Below are positions 45,007-55,000 of a DNA stretch of 64,000 bases, in pieces. A model generated the notes under the pieces. It made no database searches, was not told the origin of the DNA, and saw only the letters and a list, made by a program, of their open reading frames with translations. Both the position numbers and the translations under genes were made by a program. The DNA is from Bacteroidia bacterium (GTDB lineage: Bacteria > Bacteroidota > Bacteroidia > Cytophagales > Cyclobacteriaceae), in NCBI GenBank assembly GCA_030425425.1, contig JAUIAO010000025.1, positions 1 to 64,000 on the forward strand, in the 5' to 3' direction. Positions within the stretch are counted from its first letter, which is position 1. Each line of letters begins with the position of its first letter.

Positions 45007-48000
45007 ATGTCTGACAACTTATTCATAAACGAGTCAATACTTCAAAACAAACCCTCTGAGATTTCCGGAGAATATGTGAATATCGGAAACGAAGAGTTTT
45101 ATAAAATCAGCAATTACGACCAGATGAGACCATTTTTCATCAGTCTGGTGAGTGATTCTGATTTGTGGATGTTCATTTCTACCACTGGTGGTCTCACGGC
45201 GGGCAGGAAAGATGAGAATTCTTCTTTGTTTCCATATTACACGGATGATAAGCTGGAAGACGCAGCGGAGTTTACTGGCAGCAAAACCATCCTCAAAGTA
45301 GTGAATCAAGGCAAAACAAGTCTTTGGGAACCATTTTCGAATCACTTTGATGGAATTTATCAGGTCAGTCGCAACCTGTACAAGAATTTTTATGGCAATA
45401 AGCTGATCTTCGAAGAAGTGAATCATGATCTGGGTATTACATTTTGTTATTCCTGGCAGTTTTCACAGCAATTTGGAATTGTTAAAAAATCATCGATTTC
45501 CAATCAGAATGATGAGGATGTTATGGTCTCCGTGCTGGACGGTATTCAAAATCTCCTCCCGGCTGGTGTTAACCCGGGACTGCAATCTGCGGCTAGCAAC
45601 CTGGTGAATGCTTACAAAAAAAATGAGTTGGATGCAGAATCTGGTTTGGGCATATACATGCTCAGTGCGATGATCGTAGACAAAGCAGAGCCGAGTGAGT
45701 CACTGATGGCTAATACTGTTTGGACATCTGCAAGTCAGGTAAAAAACAGATTACTAAGTAGTCGTCAGCTAGCCAGTTTCCGTAAAGGAATAGCACTCGT
45801 AAATGAAGAAGATGTAAGAGCGGAGCGAGGAGCGTATTTCATAGAAATGGACCTCAAACTGTCTGAAGGGCAGGAGAATAGCTGGTATCTTGTTGCTGAG
45901 GTCAATCAGGATCATGGTGATGTAGCCAAGCTGATAAAACACTTGAAAGCACCCGAAACTTTGATCAAAGCAGTAGAAAATGATATCGCTAGTGGAACAG
46001 AAAATCTCTCAAGGCTGGTAGGAAAAGCAGATGGTTTACAATTGACGGGTGATAAATTGAGCGTTGGTAGACATTACAGCAATGTTATGTTCAACATCAT
46101 GCGTGGTGGAATTTTCGAAGATGGTTATGACGTGGAGTCAGCGGACTTGATCAGATATTTCAAAAGTATAAATTCCAAAGTCTTTGATCAAAATGCTGAT
46201 TTTTTGAATTCATTGCCTGAAACGATCGATTACACAGACTTAATTCAGCGGGCAGCTGCCACAGAAAATGCAGATGTTTTGCGTATTTGTGTCGAGTATT
46301 TACCGATTTCATTTAGCAGAAGACATGGCGATCCTAGTCGTCCCTGGAATAAGTTTTCTATTGTCATCAAAGACGAAAACGGAGACAAAATCCGTAATTA
46401 TCAGGGAAACTGGAGAGATATTTTTCAGAACTGGGAGGCACTCAGTCACTCTTTTCCAGAATACATTTTGTCCATGATCACCAAGTTTGTCAATGCGTCT
46501 ACGCTTGATGGATATAACCCTTACAGAATCACCAGGTCTGGTATTGACTGGGAGGTGATAGAGCCGGATGATCCATGGTCTTACATTGGGTATTGGGGGG
46601 ATCATCAGATCATTTACCTCCAAAAGCTGATGGAAGTGGCATTTGATCGGTATGAGGATGATTTCCTGAAGCTTTTGGCAGAAGATCAGTTTGTATACGC
46701 GAATGTTCCATATCGCATTAAGTCTTATGAAGCGATCAAGTCGGATCCTCAGGATACCATAGACTATGATCATGACGTGCAGCAGCGTGCTGAAGCAAGA
46801 GTTAACGAGTTTGGTGCTGATGGTAAGTTAGTTTTTGCAGGAGATGATCTTTTGAAAGCTAATTTGATAGAAAAGCTTCTAGTGAGCTTTCTGGCAAAAA
46901 TGACCAATTTCATTCCTGAAGGCGGTATTTGGATGAATACTCAGCGTCCTGAGTGGAACGACGCAAACAATGCGCTGGTAGGAAATGGTGTCTCCATGGT
47001 TACGCTATACTACATGCGCAGATTTGTGGTATTTGTTAAAGATATTCTGGCTAAAAGCCGGGAAGAAGAATTCAACTTGAACCAAAGTGTGATTCAATTG
47101 ATGAATGGGGTTCAAGAAGTACTTCAGTCCAATGAAAGTATATTGAATGGAAAGATCTCAGATAGTGATCGGGAGGTTGTTGTAGATGCATTGGGTAAAG
47201 CTGGGGCAGAATACAGGGCTCAGGTATATAACAATAACTCTACTTCAAGTACGAAAACTGATAAGGCAAAATTGATCGCCTTATTTGAATCTTCCTTAAA
47301 CTGGATTGATCACAGCATCACCGCCAATAAACGATCTGATGGGCTCTATCATGCTTATAACCTGATACAGTTTGATAATTCTGGTGCTCATATCGAATAC
47401 ATGTATGAAATGCTGGAAGGTCAGGTGGCTGTGCTTTCGGCAGGAAAACTTGATTTGAAAGAGAGTTTGGAAGTCTTGGATGCACTCAAGGCTAGTGATA
47501 TATATCGGGAAGATCAGTATAGTTACATGTTGTATCCAAATAGGACTTTGCCGCGATTCCTTGAGAAAAATACCGTAGCTAAGGAGTTTGTTAATAATTC
47601 CCAATTAGCCCAATCAATGATCGCCAATGAAGATCGATCAATTTTATATCAGGATGTATCTGGAGAAATTCATTGGAATGATCATTTCCGAAATGCCAAA
47701 GACTTGAAGAAGGCATTGGAAGGAAAATCGATCAATCAGGAAGAATATAATCAGTTTCTGAAGGCATACGAGTCTACCTTTAATCACAAGGCATTTACTG
47801 GAAGATCTGGAACCTTCTACGGATATGAAGGTCTGGGAAGTATATACTGGCACATGGTTTCAAAGTTGCTATTGGCTACTCAGGAAAACATTCATTCCAA
47901 CTGGGAAACTCATAAAGGCACTCCTGAAATGGGCAAAATGATTGATCATTATTACGAGATCAGGGCTGGAATAGGGATGAATAAATCACCTGAATTATAC

Positions 48001-48441
48001 GGTTCATTCCCGACAGACCCGTATTCCCATACTCCCGGAAATAAAGGCGTACAGCAGCCTGGTATGACGGGTCAGGTGAAAGAAGATGTCCTGAATAGAT
48101 GGGCTGAGTTAGGAATATCAGTCAAATCATCACGGTTGACATTCAATCCTGCGTTTTTGAGTGAAAATGAATTCTTGACAGAAGCGTCGAAATTCACCTA
48201 TTTCAATACATCTGACAAGCTCTGCGAAATATCCGTTGATAAAGGAGAATTAGCATTTACATACTGTCAGGTACCAGTAGTTTACAAGCTAGGCGATGTA
48301 GCACAGATCAATCTCAGCTTAGATTCAGGAGAAGTAACATCCTCCAAGGGAAATACTCTGGACATGGCAAATACCCAAAGTATTTTCAAAAGAGAAGGTA
48401 AAATTTCAAAAATAGAAGTCATCATTTCTAACACTAACTAA
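45007..48441 (+). CDS. Cytoplasmic beta-1,3-glucan phosphorylase, GH149/GH161-type (GH94-related)
   Basis: 1144 residues without a signal peptide. The C-terminal third contains TDPYSHTPGNKGVQQPGMTGQVKED, the phosphate-site region known from GH94, GH149 and GH161 phosphorylases. GGIWMNTQRPEWNDANNALVGNG stands where GH94 enzymes have the catalytic DWND motif; the candidate catalytic acid is D652. The large size fits GH149 better than GH94 cellobiose phosphorylases. Expected reaction: (beta-1,3-glucan)n plus phosphate to glucose 1-phosphate plus (glucan)n-1. It lies between GH30 and the leaderless GH17-like gene, consistent with cytoplasmic processing of imported oligosaccharides. The exact GH family is not provable by eye. 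Confidence 0.85.
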   Translation: MSDNLFINESILQNKPSEISGEYVNIGNEEFYKISNYDQMRPFFISLVSDSDLWMFISTTGGLTAGRKDENSSLFPYYTDDKLEDAAEFTGSKTILKVVNQGKTSLWEPFSNHFDGIYQVSRNLYKNFYGNKLIFEEVNHDLGITFCYSWQFSQQFGIVKKSSISNQNDEDVMVSVLDGIQNLLPAGVNPGLQSAASNLVNAYKKNELDAESGLGIYMLSAMIVDKAEPSESLMANTVWTSASQVKNRLLSSRQLASFRKGIALVNEEDVRAERGAYFIEMDLKLSEGQENSWYLVAEVNQDHGDVAKLIKHLKAPETLIKAVENDIASGTENLSRLVGKADGLQLTGDKLSVGRHYSNVMFNIMRGGIFEDGYDVESADLIRYFKSINSKVFDQNADFLNSLPETIDYTDLIQRAAATENADVLRICVEYLPISFSRRHGDPSRPWNKFSIVIKDENGDKIRNYQGNWRDIFQNWEALSHSFPEYILSMITKFVNASTLDGYNPYRITRSGIDWEVIEPDDPWSYIGYWGDHQIIYLQKLMEVAFDRYEDDFLKLLAEDQFVYANVPYRIKSYEAIKSDPQDTIDYDHDVQQRAEARVNEFGADGKLVFAGDDLLKANLIEKLLVSFLAKMTNFIPEGGIWMNTQRPEWNDANNALVGNGVSMVTLYYMRRFVVFVKDILAKSREEEFNLNQSVIQLMNGVQEVLQSNESILNGKISDSDREVVVDALGKAGAEYRAQVYNNNSTSSTKTDKAKLIALFESSLNWIDHSITANKRSDGLYHAYNLIQFDNSGAHIEYMYEMLEGQVAVLSAGKLDLKESLEVLDALKASDIYREDQYSYMLYPNRTLPRFLEKNTVAKEFVNNSQLAQSMIANEDRSILYQDVSGEIHWNDHFRNAKDLKKALEGKSINQEEYNQFLKAYESTFNHKAFTGRSGTFYGYEGLGSIYWHMVSKLLLATQENIHSNWETHKGTPEMGKMIDHYYEIRAGIGMNKSPELYGSFPTDPYSHTPGNKGVQQPGMTGQVKEDVLNRWAELGISVKSSRLTFNPAFLSENEFLTEASKFTYFNTSDKLCEISVDKGELAFTYCQVPVVYKLGDVAQINLSLDSGEVTSSKGNTLDMANTQSIFKREGKISKIEVIISNTN

Positions 48442-48452
48442 TCACCAACATT

Positions 48453-49334
48453 ATGTCTGCGAGATATCAAATCATGGCATTGGCAGGTCAGGACCTGTCT
48501 AGCAAAACTGAGGCAGAATTATCAGAGATATTCGAGCAAGTTTTGAAAAAAGGAATGCATGGAATCTGTATAAGTCCATATGAGGAGGGGCAGAAACCAG
48601 GCGATCAACTATCTGAAGAACAGATCAGAAGGAGATTGGAGATTTTACAGCCACATACCAAATGGGTTAGGACTTTTTCATGCACAGAAGGTAATGAATT
48701 GATACCGCGTATAGCCAAAGAATATGGGATGAAAACGCTCGTGGGAGCCTGGCTTGGTAAATCAGCTGAGATCAATCAAAAGGAAGTGGACGGACTGATA
48801 GAGGTGGCGAATGCAGGCCATGCTGACATAGTAGCAGTGGGCAATGAGGTAATGTACAGAAAAGATCTTACCGAAAGTGAATTAATCCAATTCATCAAAT
48901 ATGTAAAAGAAAGAGTAAATGTGCCAGTAGGATATGTGGATGCATATTATGAGTTTGAGCATAAACCTGAGATTACCGAATTATGTGATGTGGTATTAGC
49001 CAATTGTTATCCATATTGGGAAGGCTGCAGTCAGGAGTATTCGCTGCTGTATATGAAAGACATGTATCGAAGAGCTCAGAGAGCTGCCAACGGTAAAAAG
49101 GTGATCATTACTGAAACTGGATGGCCGGATGTCGGGCAAGTATTTCATGGAGCGGTTCCTTCCAGAGAAAACGCCATGAAATATTTCATTAACGCACAAT
49201 CCTGGGCCGAGGAAGAAGGAATAGAGATGTTTTACTTTTCGTCGTTTGATGAGGCCTGGAAAACAGCCGACGAAGGAGATGTAGGAGCCTATTGGGGAAT
49301 CTGGAACAGCAAGGAAAAACCAAAGTTTTTTTAA
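48453..49334 (+). CDS. Cytoplasmic GH17-like glycoside hydrolase
   Basis: 293 residues, no signal peptide. A compact TIM barrel with IVAVGNEVMY (E132 in the GNE motif), CDVVLANCYPYWEGC and VIITETGWPDVGQ (E221), then MFYFSSFDEAWK. This is a minimal GH17-type core. Members normally act outside the cell on beta-1,3-glucan; absence of a leader here implies action on imported oligosaccharides or a transglycosylase role. It starts 11 bases after the phosphorylase gene, so the two products probably work together. Confidence 0.85.
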   Translation: MSARYQIMALAGQDLSSKTEAELSEIFEQVLKKGMHGICISPYEEGQKPGDQLSEEQIRRRLEILQPHTKWVRTFSCTEGNELIPRIAKEYGMKTLVGAWLGKSAEINQKEVDGLIEVANAGHADIVAVGNEVMYRKDLTESELIQFIKYVKERVNVPVGYVDAYYEFEHKPEITELCDVVLANCYPYWEGCSQEYSLLYMKDMYRRAQRAANGKKVIITETGWPDVGQVFHGAVPSRENAMKYFINAQSWAEEEGIEMFYFSSFDEAWKTADEGDVGAYWGIWNSKEKPKFF

Positions 49335-49388
49335 GAATCTTCTATTGCAATGTTTAATATTAGCGATTAAACCAAGAACCCTAAATTG

Positions 49389-51686
49389 ATGAAAAAGCAT
49401 TTCTCCATTTATTCTATTATTCTAATACTGTTTATGACCAGTTTTTCCTGTCAATCTTCCGGAGATCAAGAAAAGAAAGAATCAAGCATTGATGCCAGAG
49501 TAGATAGCCTTCTGGCCTTGATGACTCTGGAAGAAAAAGTAGGGCAGACTGTGATGTACACCAGTACATGGGAATTGACGGGTCCTGCACCTGCAAATGG
49601 AAATAATGCTTATCGTGCTCAGCAAATAAGAAATGGACGCGTCGGAGGAATGCTCAATGTGATCGGGGCAAAAGGTACCCGTTCCGCTCAGCAATTGGCC
49701 GTTGAAAATTCCCGGTTGGGAATTCCACTTATTTTCGGATATGATGTGATACATGGCTACAAAACCATGTTTCCAATACCGCTTGGCCAGGCAGCATCAT
49801 GGAATGCTGAGGTGGCCAGAATTGGCTCAGAAATATCAGCGATTGAAGCGGCTTCATCTGGACTGCACTGGACATTTGCACCGATGGTGGATATATGTAG
49901 AGACGGCCGATTTGGTCGGATCATGGAGAGTGCCGGAGAAGATCCTTTCCTTACCTCAGTAATGGCTAAGGCATGGGTGAACGGTTATCAGGGAGATGAT
50001 TTATCAGATCAATATTCCATCGCGGCTTGTGCCAAACATTTTGCAGGTTATGGCTTTGTAGAAGCCGGTAGAGATTACAATACGGTAGATATTTCTCCGA
50101 ATACCTTATATAATACAGTACTCCCACCATTCAAAGCGGCGAGTGATGCTGGAGTTGCCACGTTTATGAATGCATTCAATGATTTAAATGGTGTACCGGC
50201 TACAGGAAACGCTCATATTCAAAGAGATATTTTGAAAGGAGAATGGGGGTTCGAAGGGTTTGTTGTTTCGGACTGGGGTTCTATTGGAGAATTGCTCAAT
50301 CATGGATTCGCTGAGGATTCTGCACACGCTGCACAGCTGGCAATGAGAGCAGGAAGTGATATGGACATGGAATCCGAAGTGTATGAATACCACTTGCAAA
50401 AAGCTATTGAAGAGGGAAAGATCAATGAGAAATTGCTGGATGATGCAGTAAGAAGAATATTGAAAGTGAAATTCCAACTGGGTTTGTTTGATGACCCATA
50501 TAAGTATTGCAACGAAGTATTGGAAAAGAAGAATTTACTAACTGTAGAAAACCTGGAAGCATCCAGAGATGCTGCAAGAAAATCAACGGTACTTCTCAAA
50601 AATGAAAAGAACCTTCTTCCATTAAGTAAAGACGTCAATTCTATTGCGGTAATAGGGGAATTAGCTGGTAGCAAGGACGTTCCTTTGGGAAATTGGCGTG
50701 CTCAGGCCAATAAAAATTCCGCGGTTAGTTTATATGAAGGAATCAAAAATGCGCTTGGAGATCGGACGAGCGTAGAGTTTGCGGCTGGATATCAACTCAT
50801 TGAAGGAAATCGTACTTTTTTCGATACGCTCAATTTTGCCGAAGATGATGGTTCCGGTTTCAAAGAAGCAATCCGGATTGCTAAAAGAAGTGAAGTTGTC
50901 ATCATGGCGATTGGGGAAGACTGCTTTCAATCTGGCGAGGGTAGAAGTCAGGCAGATATTACGTTGAAGGGCCGACAGCTGGAATTGCTCGAAAAAATTG
51001 CTCAGGTCAATTCTAATATCATCGTAGTATTAATGAACGGCCGTCCATTAGCTATTCCTGAAGTTCATCAGATTGCGCCGGCTATCTTAGAGTCATGGCA
51101 TGCTGGTTCTGAAGCAGGTAACGCAATCGCTGATGTCATTTTTGGTGAGTACAACCCATCTGGAAAACTACCGGTTTCATTTCCTTATGTCACGGGTCAG
51201 GAGCCATTGCATTACGACCGGAAAAGTACTGGCCGGATGGTGCCGGAGAATGATCAATATGATATGGTATTCTGGTCTCATTATGAAGATGCACCTAATG
51301 AAGCATTGTATCCGTTTGGTTTTGGATTAAGCTACACCAGTTTTGAATTTAATAACCTGGAAGTGATCGCCTCCGAAAACCCTGGCAAAATCACTGTATC
51401 TGTTGGCCTGAAGAATACCGGCGATTTGGAAGGAACAGAAACGATACAGGTTTATATTCGTGATATTGCCGCGTCCATTACACAGCCAATTAAAAAGCTT
51501 GTTGATTTTAAGCAAATCCGTCTTTTGTCAGGGCAAGAGGATCGCATATCTTTTACTCTGGACTCTTCAGATTTCGGTTTCTACAATCCGCAGTACCAAT
51601 ATATAGTGGAAGATGGCAAGTTTGAAATTATGGTAGGAAACCACTCCAATAATTTAATCAGTCAAACTGTTGAAGTAAAGTTTTAA
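49389..51686 (+). CDS. GH3 family beta-glucosidase lipoprotein (BglX-like)
   Basis: 765 residues from the ATG at 49389; a TTG one codon upstream is unneeded. A lipobox (TSFSCQSSG) precedes the GH3 N-terminal TIM barrel (DSLLALMTLEEKVGQT, GYDVIHGYKTMFPIPL, KHFAGYG), with the nucleophile in GFVVSDWGS (D295). The C-terminal alpha/beta domain (STVLLKNEKNLLPL, AIGEDCFQSGEGRSQADITLKG) and a fibronectin-like domain (YPFGFGLSYTSFEF) complete the BglX layout. It is periplasmic, removing terminal glucose from beta-linked oligosaccharides. Last gene of the locus, followed by a terminator. Confidence 0.95.
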   Translation: MKKHFSIYSIILILFMTSFSCQSSGDQEKKESSIDARVDSLLALMTLEEKVGQTVMYTSTWELTGPAPANGNNAYRAQQIRNGRVGGMLNVIGAKGTRSAQQLAVENSRLGIPLIFGYDVIHGYKTMFPIPLGQAASWNAEVARIGSEISAIEAASSGLHWTFAPMVDICRDGRFGRIMESAGEDPFLTSVMAKAWVNGYQGDDLSDQYSIAACAKHFAGYGFVEAGRDYNTVDISPNTLYNTVLPPFKAASDAGVATFMNAFNDLNGVPATGNAHIQRDILKGEWGFEGFVVSDWGSIGELLNHGFAEDSAHAAQLAMRAGSDMDMESEVYEYHLQKAIEEGKINEKLLDDAVRRILKVKFQLGLFDDPYKYCNEVLEKKNLLTVENLEASRDAARKSTVLLKNEKNLLPLSKDVNSIAVIGELAGSKDVPLGNWRAQANKNSAVSLYEGIKNALGDRTSVEFAAGYQLIEGNRTFFDTLNFAEDDGSGFKEAIRIAKRSEVVIMAIGEDCFQSGEGRSQADITLKGRQLELLEKIAQVNSNIIVVLMNGRPLAIPEVHQIAPAILESWHAGSEAGNAIADVIFGEYNPSGKLPVSFPYVTGQEPLHYDRKSTGRMVPENDQYDMVFWSHYEDAPNEALYPFGFGLSYTSFEFNNLEVIASENPGKITVSVGLKNTGDLEGTETIQVYIRDIAASITQPIKKLVDFKQIRLLSGQEDRISFTLDSSDFGFYNPQYQYIVEDGKFEIMVGNHSNNLISQTVEVKF

Positions 51687-51718
51687 AAAGCAGTTTTCAT
51701 ACTAATATGTGTAGTTGG

Positions 51719-51755
51719 AAGGTAATCTTTATTGGGTTACCTTTCCTTGTTTTTT
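51719..51755 (+). terminator. Rho-independent terminator of the glucan locus
   Basis: Stem aaggtaa (51719-51725) with ttacctt (51737-51743), an 11-base loop, and a downstream tgtttttt tract. It extends to a longer stem if one bulge is allowed. Confidence 0.75.
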
Positions 51756-51800
51756 AGTATTATTATCACAAATAATATAAAAAAATCAAGACTTAATTTT

Positions 51801-51896
51801 ATGAAAAACATGGCTTTAGCATTGTTAACAATGCCTTTTGTCATATTCTTTCATGAGTTTTTGAACGTATCACCCAAACCAAGTATCTTGTGTTGA
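51801..51896 (+). CDS. Possible 31-residue hydrophobic small protein (doubtful)
   Basis: An ATG-initiated frame encodes a short hydrophobic peptide (MKNMALALLTMPFVIFFHEF at the start). It has no recognisable homologue and may be chance; it lies between the GH3 terminator and the giant gene. Listed only because the stretch otherwise holds no gene. Confidence 0.15.
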   Translation: MKNMALALLTMPFVIFFHEFLNVSPKPSILC

Positions 51897-52019
51897 TAAC
51901 AATATTTGAGACTATTCAAATGAATTTTTGTAGTCAATATACCCCTTTTGGGGGGTTGATTTCTTGCAATTATTTGTAGTATTTAGCCCAGATTTTAGAG
52001 AAACCCTACCACATAATAT

Positions 52020-55000
52020 ATGAAAACACTTTCACGATTACCCCTATTGATGTTATTTCTAGTTAGTGGACTGCTCACTAATGCACAGGAAATAAAGAGA
52101 ATTTCAGAAGAAGCTTCTGCTTCCTGGAAAGAGCAGCTCGAAAAGTTATCTGAGCTTACTCAGACACCTTTGAAACAAAACCAAAGTTCGCTTGAGGCTG
52201 TGGCAACAACCCAAAACGTGGGGGCAATGGAGGTTGTCTCGATACAAGATTTGATTAAAGAATCTAAAGGTTCTTCCAAGTCTGCTGAATACAGCGAATT
52301 GAATTGGCAGAAGCAATTGGCAAAAATTGATGAAGCCAGTAAACGAAGATCAATTCAATCGAGCGGTCAGCCTCAGTTTAAATTATCAGATGGTAATGTT
52401 TCAAAAGAGAATGAACTGATCGAACAGAATAACTACTACGAGAACATGAAGCTGGCTATTCATGAAAGGAATGTACGACAGCAACAGCAGATCATACGGC
52501 AAGGAGGTAGCTTGAAAGCCAAATCAGTTTTAATGGGGCCTAAGACAGGGTTGGAGTTGGATCCGGAAACAGATAAATCCAGGGTAGAATCTCTCAGAAA
52601 ATTGGACGAGGAGAATCAAAATTTTATTCCAGACAATATCAATTCTCCTTACATAAATGTTGAAAGTCCGAAGACTGTGACCTCAAGTAATTCTACCTTA
52701 AGGTCTATCTCAAAATCTTCGATTCAACGAACATCTGCCAATTTCAGGGTTCCTCCGAGCACGGTTTATGATACGCTCGAATTTGGAATAGACAACTATC
52801 CAACCATTGATATTACAGATAATGGAGAGGGAATAGGAACAGTAACATTTACTACAGATTATATATATAGATTTATAGGGGTTTGTTTTGTGAATGATGG
52901 TGATACTTTGACCATCAACCCTGGTGTAGTCATCAAGGGGTATCAATATCAGCCAGAGCCATCCATGCTAGTCATTGCCAAAGGTGGAATGCTAGTTGCT
53001 CAAGGTACAGAATCCGCACCTATTATTTTTACAGCTGAGTCTGATGGACTTGTACCTCCGGCATCAAGTAATAATCTGGATGGTTCATACGATCAGTATA
53101 CTTCTGGTCTTTGGGGAGGAGTTGCCATTTTAGGAGATGGTTTGGTGAATAATGTCGTGGGAGAAACACATATCCTCGGAGGGGGAGAGTTTGGAGACGA
53201 TCCTCGATTTGAATTTGGTGGAGATGATTCTCAATCCAATAATGGTACGATTATGCAATATGTCTCTATCCGACATACGGGAGAATCTTCTCAGGCGTAT
53301 AATCCTGGTGAAGAACCTTTCAATGATGGGTTTGAGTCAGATACATTGTTCAATAGCAATGCACAAAATTGGAATTTCAATACAGGCGGGGGACTCGGTG
53401 AGTTCACTATTTCGGATTTTTCATTCACCGGTTCCAATGCATTGGAAGTTTTCGTTGGTGATGTAAGTACTAATGAATTGGATGTAAGTGCCGAAAGTGG
53501 TTTGATTGGTGTTACAACAGATAAAGATTACACGCTGACTTTGGAAGGTCTTAGCTATACTTCTGGCTTCTCACTCAATGTGGTGGTGATGACAGAGTTT
53601 GGTGAAGAATTAGGAAGAACTAATCACGTTTTTGATTCGGTGGAAACCTGGTCAACAGTCAATGTGTACTTCAATTCTGGAAGTAATGAAAACGTATATC
53701 TCTCTTTGAGATATTCAGACCCAAACAATGTAACATTAGTCTCTAATACAGTAGTGGTAGATGATGTGATTCTCTCTGTCCCTGAATCCTATTCATTTCG
53801 GGGTTTAGCCGATGGCTTGTCGCTGGCAGGAGTTGATGATGGAGCCATCATTGACCATATAGAAATTCTTGGTGCTTCTGGAGTTGGCCTTAGTTTTATG
53901 GGAGGTTATGTCAATGCCAGTCATATCATTACACGAAATTGTGATGATGATCTGATCGCCACTGACTATGGCTATAACGGTAAATTGCAATTCCTATTAG
54001 GATTTGAGTCAGAACAATTTAGAGCAGCACATTTTGGTAGTGGTGGTTCAGGAGCTATAGATGAAGGACGAGTATACAACGCTACTTTCATTGGTTCAGA
54101 TGAATTCGGCTTTGATGCCGTAAAATTCGAAGGAAATGCTGGTGGTCATTATTATAATTCGATTTTTCAGGGTTTCGGGGGCGGAATTAACGTGGAGTAC
54201 AAAGATACCGTTGCTTCATCGTATGACAAGTTGCAGAGTGGGGCGCTGAACATAAAGAATAACATCTTCTGGCAAGTGAATGGTGGTGATTATTTGACCG
54301 TAATAGATGAAGCAGGAACTTTCACAGGAGACATTTACACAGAACCTTCAGTAGGTGGAAATGTATATGATGATCCTCAATTGGATGGATCTTTCGTTCC
54401 ATCAAATAGTTATGTGTTTGATTTTTTCAACTCAGGTGATGATTTTTTCCAGGCTACCAGTTATGCAGGCGCATTCGAGCCGGGAGTAGACCCATGGACT
54501 TTCAATTGGTCCTACACTGGATCGAATGGTAGCGGATCTGGTGGAACAACTAGTCTTGATAATACTTTCTTAGCTGGAGACTGGAAAATAGAACCGATAG
54601 CAGGAGCTTTGGGTGTGGGGCCAACTCCTCTGGATTTATCCTATTGGTCAAATAACACGGAAGATATTTCTATCAGAGCTTGTCAGTTTGATGATATCTG
54701 GACTTTCGATGAATTTGGGAACTTGTCATTGGAACTCCAGGGACAAACCTGGTTGGAAGCTTTTCAAGGTATGAATGAAGGGTGTGGTACTCCAGTCGCG
54801 CCACATGATGGATCAGGAAACTACACCTATACAGTTTCTGATGCTTCTATCACTGTTTCCGGACAGGGGATTTATTTAGGTATTCCAAAAGTTTACAACG
54901 GCGGGGAATTAACTGCTCCTTCCGAAGCTCCTGAATCAATTACTTATGCGGTGAATGATTTCTATGAAGAAGGTGGAGTAAAAAGAATGACCCTGACAAT

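Larger units (their letters stand above)
51687..52019. promoter_or_regulatory. Intergenic region before the giant protein: terminator, palindrome, no convincing gene
   Basis: The GH3 terminator lies at about 51719-51755. Bases 51801-51896 contain a 31-codon hydrophobic frame (MKNMALALLTMPF...), which I treat as doubtful. A GC-rich palindrome, taccccttttggggggtt, lies at 51940-51957, about 65 bases upstream of the giant gene; it is a candidate operator. No clear TAnnTTTG element was found. Confidence 0.5.
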
